Positions 61,883 to 64,000 of a DNA stretch of 64,000 bases are shown piece after piece. The notes beneath the pieces were generated by a model. It made no database searches, was not told the DNA's origin, and saw only the letters and a list, made by a program, of their open reading frames with translations. Position 1 is the first letter of the stretch, and every line of letters starts with the position of its first letter. A program made the position numbers and the translations under genes. Origin of the DNA: Sinorhizobium arboris LMG 14919 (GTDB lineage: Bacteria; Pseudomonadota; Alphaproteobacteria; Rhizobiales; Rhizobiaceae); NCBI RefSeq assembly GCF_000427465.1, contig NZ_ATYB01000008.1, positions 434,001-498,000 of the forward strand, in the 5' to 3' direction.

Positions 61883-62466
61883 TACAACAGGCTGATCGCA
61901 CCAGATCGTGTTGGTCCAGACATTCAGCTCGCCTATTGTTGGGCCCATGCACGTCGCAAGCTAGTGGAGATCACCCGCACCGGCTCAGCACCCATTGCCG
62001 AGGACGGCGTCAAGCGCATCGGCGACCTGTACCGGATCGAGGCCGAACTGCGCGACCTCTATCCTGATACTCGCCTGGCTGGACGGCAGGAACGATCAAC
62101 GCCGCTCGTTGCCGACATGCATACCTGGCTCGTCCATCACCGTGCCCGTGTTGCGGCAAAGTCCCCACTCGGCGAAGCCTTGGCCTACATTGCCAAATAC
62201 TGGGATGGTCTGAAGCTCTTCCTGACCGACGGCCGCATCGAGATCGATAACAACAGTGTCGAGCGGACCATCCGGCCGATTGCCCTCAATCGTAAGAACG
62301 CACTGTTTGCTGGCCATGATGCTGATGCAGAGAACTGGGGGACCATCGCATCGCTCATCGAAACGTGCAAACTCAATGCTGTCGATCCGCAGGCTACCTG
62401 ACTGCCACTCTCACCGCCATTGTCAACGGCCACAAGCAGAACCGGATCGATGAGTTACTGCCCTGG
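61883..62466 (+). pseudogene. IS66-family transposase remnant (C-terminal part, frameshifted)
   Basis: The sequence encodes the C-terminal part of an IS66 TnpC transposase: QLAYCWAHARRKL, then GEALAYIAKYWDGLKLFLTD, IDNNSVERTIRPIALNRKNA and SLIETCKLNAVDPQA. A single-base deletion near 62393-62397 shifts the frame; the usual ending YLTATLTAIVNGHKQNRIDE and LLPW continues in another frame to 62466. The N-terminal half, TnpA/TnpB and both IS ends are missing, so the element is dead. Its left edge touches the SIR2 stop codon. Confidence 0.9.
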
Positions 62467-62528
62467 GAATGCCGAGGTACGCTAATCTCGCGGGAGTCTG
62501 TTGCGCGAAGAGATGCCGCGAACGTTCA

Positions 62529-63161
62529 TCAGGTTCGCTGCAACGCCACATGCATGCCCAGCCCAACAAGGATGGTGCCACCCAGTCGCTGAACCAACCT
62601 TTGTGTTCGGCTCGACTGCTTAACCCTCTCCATGATCAGCCCTGCGAGCAACACGCAAACAATATCGGCGAAGGTGAATATGGTGTTCACGATTGCGCCC
62701 AAAATAGCGAGCTGTACCCACAGAGGCAGGCTCGCATTGGCATCAACGAACTGCGGAAGGAATGCTAGAAAGAAGATGGCGGTCTTCGGATTCAACACCT
62801 CAACAGCCACGCTCTCAACGAATGCCTTGCGTGCCGACTGCGGCAAGGCGGGAATCGACGCTTCCGTGCCAGCTTCGTTAGTCCGGAACAATGAGATACC
62901 AAGCCAGATGAGATAGAGTGCGCCGACGAGCTTCACTATCGTGTAAGCCACCGGGACTGCGTTAAAGAGCGCGGACAATCCTGCGGCGGCGGCAATGACA
63001 TGCACATATGCCCCGATATTTATGCCAAAAACTGCCATCAAACCTGCGCGTCGACCGCCTGCCATCGTGCGTGCTGCAGCGTAAAGCATCGCTGGCCCTG
63101 GTATGAAGGCGAACAGCGCTGTGGTGACTGCAAATGCGAGCAGGACTTCAATCGTCGGCAT
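62529..63161 (-). CDS. LysE/RhtB-family exporter
   Basis: This 210-residue protein has about six membrane helices and the family pattern: FIPGPAMLYAAARTMAGGRR (about residues 19-38), KLVGALYLIWLGISLFR (about 77-93) and LNPKTAIFFLAFLPQFVD (about 122-139). Members export amino acids or homoserine lactones; the substrate here is unknown. The gene lies between the IS66 remnant and the inverted repeat structure and may have arrived with them. Confidence 0.9.
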   Translation of the reverse strand: MPTIEVLLAFAVTTALFAFIPGPAMLYAAARTMAGGRRAGLMAVFGINIGAYVHVIAAAAGLSALFNAVPVAYTIVKLVGALYLIWLGISLFRTNEAGTEASIPALPQSARKAFVESVAVEVLNPKTAIFFLAFLPQFVDANASLPLWVQLAILGAIVNTIFTFADIVCVLLAGLIMERVKQSSRTQRLVQRLGGTILVGLGMHVALQRT

Positions 63162-63308
63162 CCAAAAATATCCCTATGCGGCCTAGCGGTCGAACACTAG
63201 AGACTTTTACGGCTTTCGCAATGAGTAGACTGCGGTGGGCTTGTGTCATTCCACGCCCTGCCAGCCACACTCCACCCGACGGTTCAAGATGGGGATGGGA
63301 CACCGCTT

Positions 63309-63348
63309 GCTCTAGACGGAAAACCGCCGCGTGCCTTTAGCGGAATTG
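63309..63348 (+). repeat. 40-bp inverted repeat, left arm
   Basis: This arm begins GCTCTAGACGGAAAACCGCC and ends TTTAGCGGAATTG. It is the exact reverse complement of 63463-63502. Its GCGGTTTTCCGTC-type core resembles dispersed rhizobial intergenic repeats (RIME-like). Confidence 0.9.
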
Positions 63349-63352
63349 TTTT

Positions 63353-63460
63353 GCTGCCGAGTTCGGCGCGAAGACCTCGGATGAAGCTGAGAAGCGCTTG
63401 CTGCGGATCGGCGCCTTCGCCGGCGAGAACGGTCACGCCCCAGTTTCTGAGCACCGCCTT
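63353..63460 (-). pseudogene. Inverted duplicate of the SIR2 gene 3' end
   Basis: Read on the minus strand, this 108-bp stretch matches 61771-61878 of the SIR2 gene with five mismatches by eye (about 95 percent). It encodes KAVLRNWGVTVLAGEGADPQ and then QALLSFIRGLRAELGS. It has no start codon of its own and is enclosed by the two 40-bp inverted arms, so it is a fragment and not a gene. Confidence 0.92.
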
Positions 63461-63462
63461 AG

Positions 63463-63502
63463 CAATTCCGCTAAAGGCACGCGGCGGTTTTCCGTCTAGA
63501 GC
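63463..63502 (-). repeat. 40-bp inverted repeat, right arm
   Basis: Perfect reverse complement of 63309-63348, giving a 194-bp structure with a 114-bp centre. The outer seven bases of this arm contain the stop codon of the dTDP-4-dehydrorhamnose reductase gene. Confidence 0.9.
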
Positions 63503-64000
63503 GTTTGATTGAAAGTGCTCCGGACAAGCCGCTTCACGGCGCACTCCACCGAATGCTCCCAGACGGGCATCGCCCGGCCGAAGGCCTGGGCCAGTTTGGC
63601 GCTGGACAGCGAGGAGTTGGCCGGACGGCGCGCGGGCGCGGGAAATGCCCCCGTCGTGATGTCGCGCACTTGCGCAAAGGGTCCGCCCTCTGCACGGCTC
63701 ACCGAAAGAGCATGCCGCGCGAAATCGGCCCGGCACGTAAGGCCCGTACCGGCCAGGTGGTAGAGACCAAAAGCGGCGTCCATATCGGGTCGCTTCAGCT
63801 GCGCGGAAATATCGAGGATCCCATCGGCAAGGTCGATCGCCGACGACGGATTTCCCCACTGGTCCGCAACGACCGCGATTTCCTCACGCTCCTCGGCGAG
63901 CCTCAGGATGGTCTTGACGAAGTTCTTCCCGAAGGGACTGTAGAGCCAGCCGGTGCGCAGTATGAGGTGGCGGGGATTCGCCGCGGCAACGGCCCTTTCT
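63496..64000 (-). CDS. rfbD: dTDP-4-dehydrorhamnose reductase (5' part beyond window edge)
   Basis: The last 168 codons of a minus-strand gene that enters at base 64000. The fragment carries LILRTGWLYSPFGKNFVKTI and ADQWGNPSSAIDLADGILDI, both typical of RmlD, which makes the final reduction in dTDP-L-rhamnose synthesis for surface polysaccharide. The TAG stop at 63496-63498 and the last Leu codon lie inside the right repeat arm, so the C-terminus (NQTL) may have been reset by that repeat. Confidence 0.85.
   Translation of the reverse strand, partial: ERAVAAANPRHLILRTGWLYSPFGKNFVKTILRLAEEREEIAVVADQWGNPSSAIDLADGILDISAQLKRPDMDAAFGLYHLAGTGLTCRADFARHALSVSRAEGGPFAQVRDITTGAFPAPARRPANSSLSSAKLAQAFGRAMPVWEHSVECAVKRLVRSTFNQTL

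Noticed and set aside
1..64000. CRISPR arrays, rRNA and tRNA genes
   Set aside because: No regularly spaced direct repeats with unique spacers and no tRNA- or rRNA-like sequence was seen by eye; a tRNAscan or Infernal run would settle it.

Overview
The window looks like a high-GC alphaproteobacterial replicon, most likely Sinorhizobium/Ensifer or a close rhizobial relative. The reasons are the tauABCXY/xsc/pta set with a MocR-type TauR, the rhizobial style of sugar and uronate ABC/TRAP operons, RIME-like GC-rich intergenic palindromes, GGAAC-type general-stress (RpoE2/EcfG) promoters and an IS66 remnant. The density of catabolic islands and the lack of rRNA, tRNA and ribosomal genes suggest a megaplasmid or chromid, but this is inference.

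Layout. (1) 1-20 kb is a C2-sulfonate island. tauR and tauABCXY import taurine and deaminate it. An IclR regulator, a GMC flavin dehydrogenase and an MFS carrier look like the isethionate module iseR-iseJ-iseU. Both routes end at sulfoacetaldehyde, which xsc and pta turn into acetyl-CoA and sulfite. A YeiH-type exporter sits between xsc and pta, and a sulfite-oxidase-like molybdoenzyme lies at 19.2 kb. A SARP/TPR regulator divergent from a secreted DUF1194 protein, and an orphan P-loop protein, lie in between. (2) 21.5-28.6 kb is a LacI-controlled sugar ABC operon with a PfkB kinase and a GatZ/KbaZ-type protein, probably for tagatose or a polyol. (3) 28.6-35.3 kb is a tightly overlapping caa3-type cytochrome oxidase operon (ctaG, triheme cytochrome c, coxB with a fused cytochrome c, a Na/Ca antiporter, a fused coxA-coxC, a small membrane protein). 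It is divergent from a DUF2231 plus PQQ-type sugar dehydrogenase pair. (4) 37.5-41.8 kb holds two YihY/BrkB paralogues, a second DUF2231 protein, a DUF421 protein and small envelope proteins. (5) 41.8-50.2 kb is uronate/unsaturated-uronate catabolism: a Gfo/Idh/MocA dehydrogenase, uxaC, a TRAP transporter, a FadR-type GntR regulator, kduI, kduD and kdgF. (6) 50.5-55.5 kb is a PaoABC-type Tat-exported aldehyde oxidoreductase with an AraC regulator upstream. (7) 55.8-61.9 kb is a cluster of small stress-type proteins (AI-2E permease, Gln-rich DUF1236, BON, DUF2934, DUF2267, CsbD) ending in a stand-alone SIR2-domain gene. (8) 61.9-64 kb is a scarred junction: an IS66 fragment, a LysE exporter, an inverted duplicate of the SIR2 3' end between 40-bp inverted repeats, and the 3' part of a dTDP-4-dehydrorhamnose reductase.

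The most notable pattern is a set of ten GGAAC-N18/19-TT promoter matches, all correctly oriented, in front of the oxidase operon, both DUF2231 genes, both YihY genes, the 166-residue membrane protein/DUF421 pair, DUF1236, BON, DUF2267 and SIR2. They suggest that much of 28-62 kb belongs to the general stress response. The second notable pattern is the SIR2 gene: a stress-type promoter, a hairpin covering its ribosome binding site, and a duplicated gene fragment carried in a small inverted-repeat structure.
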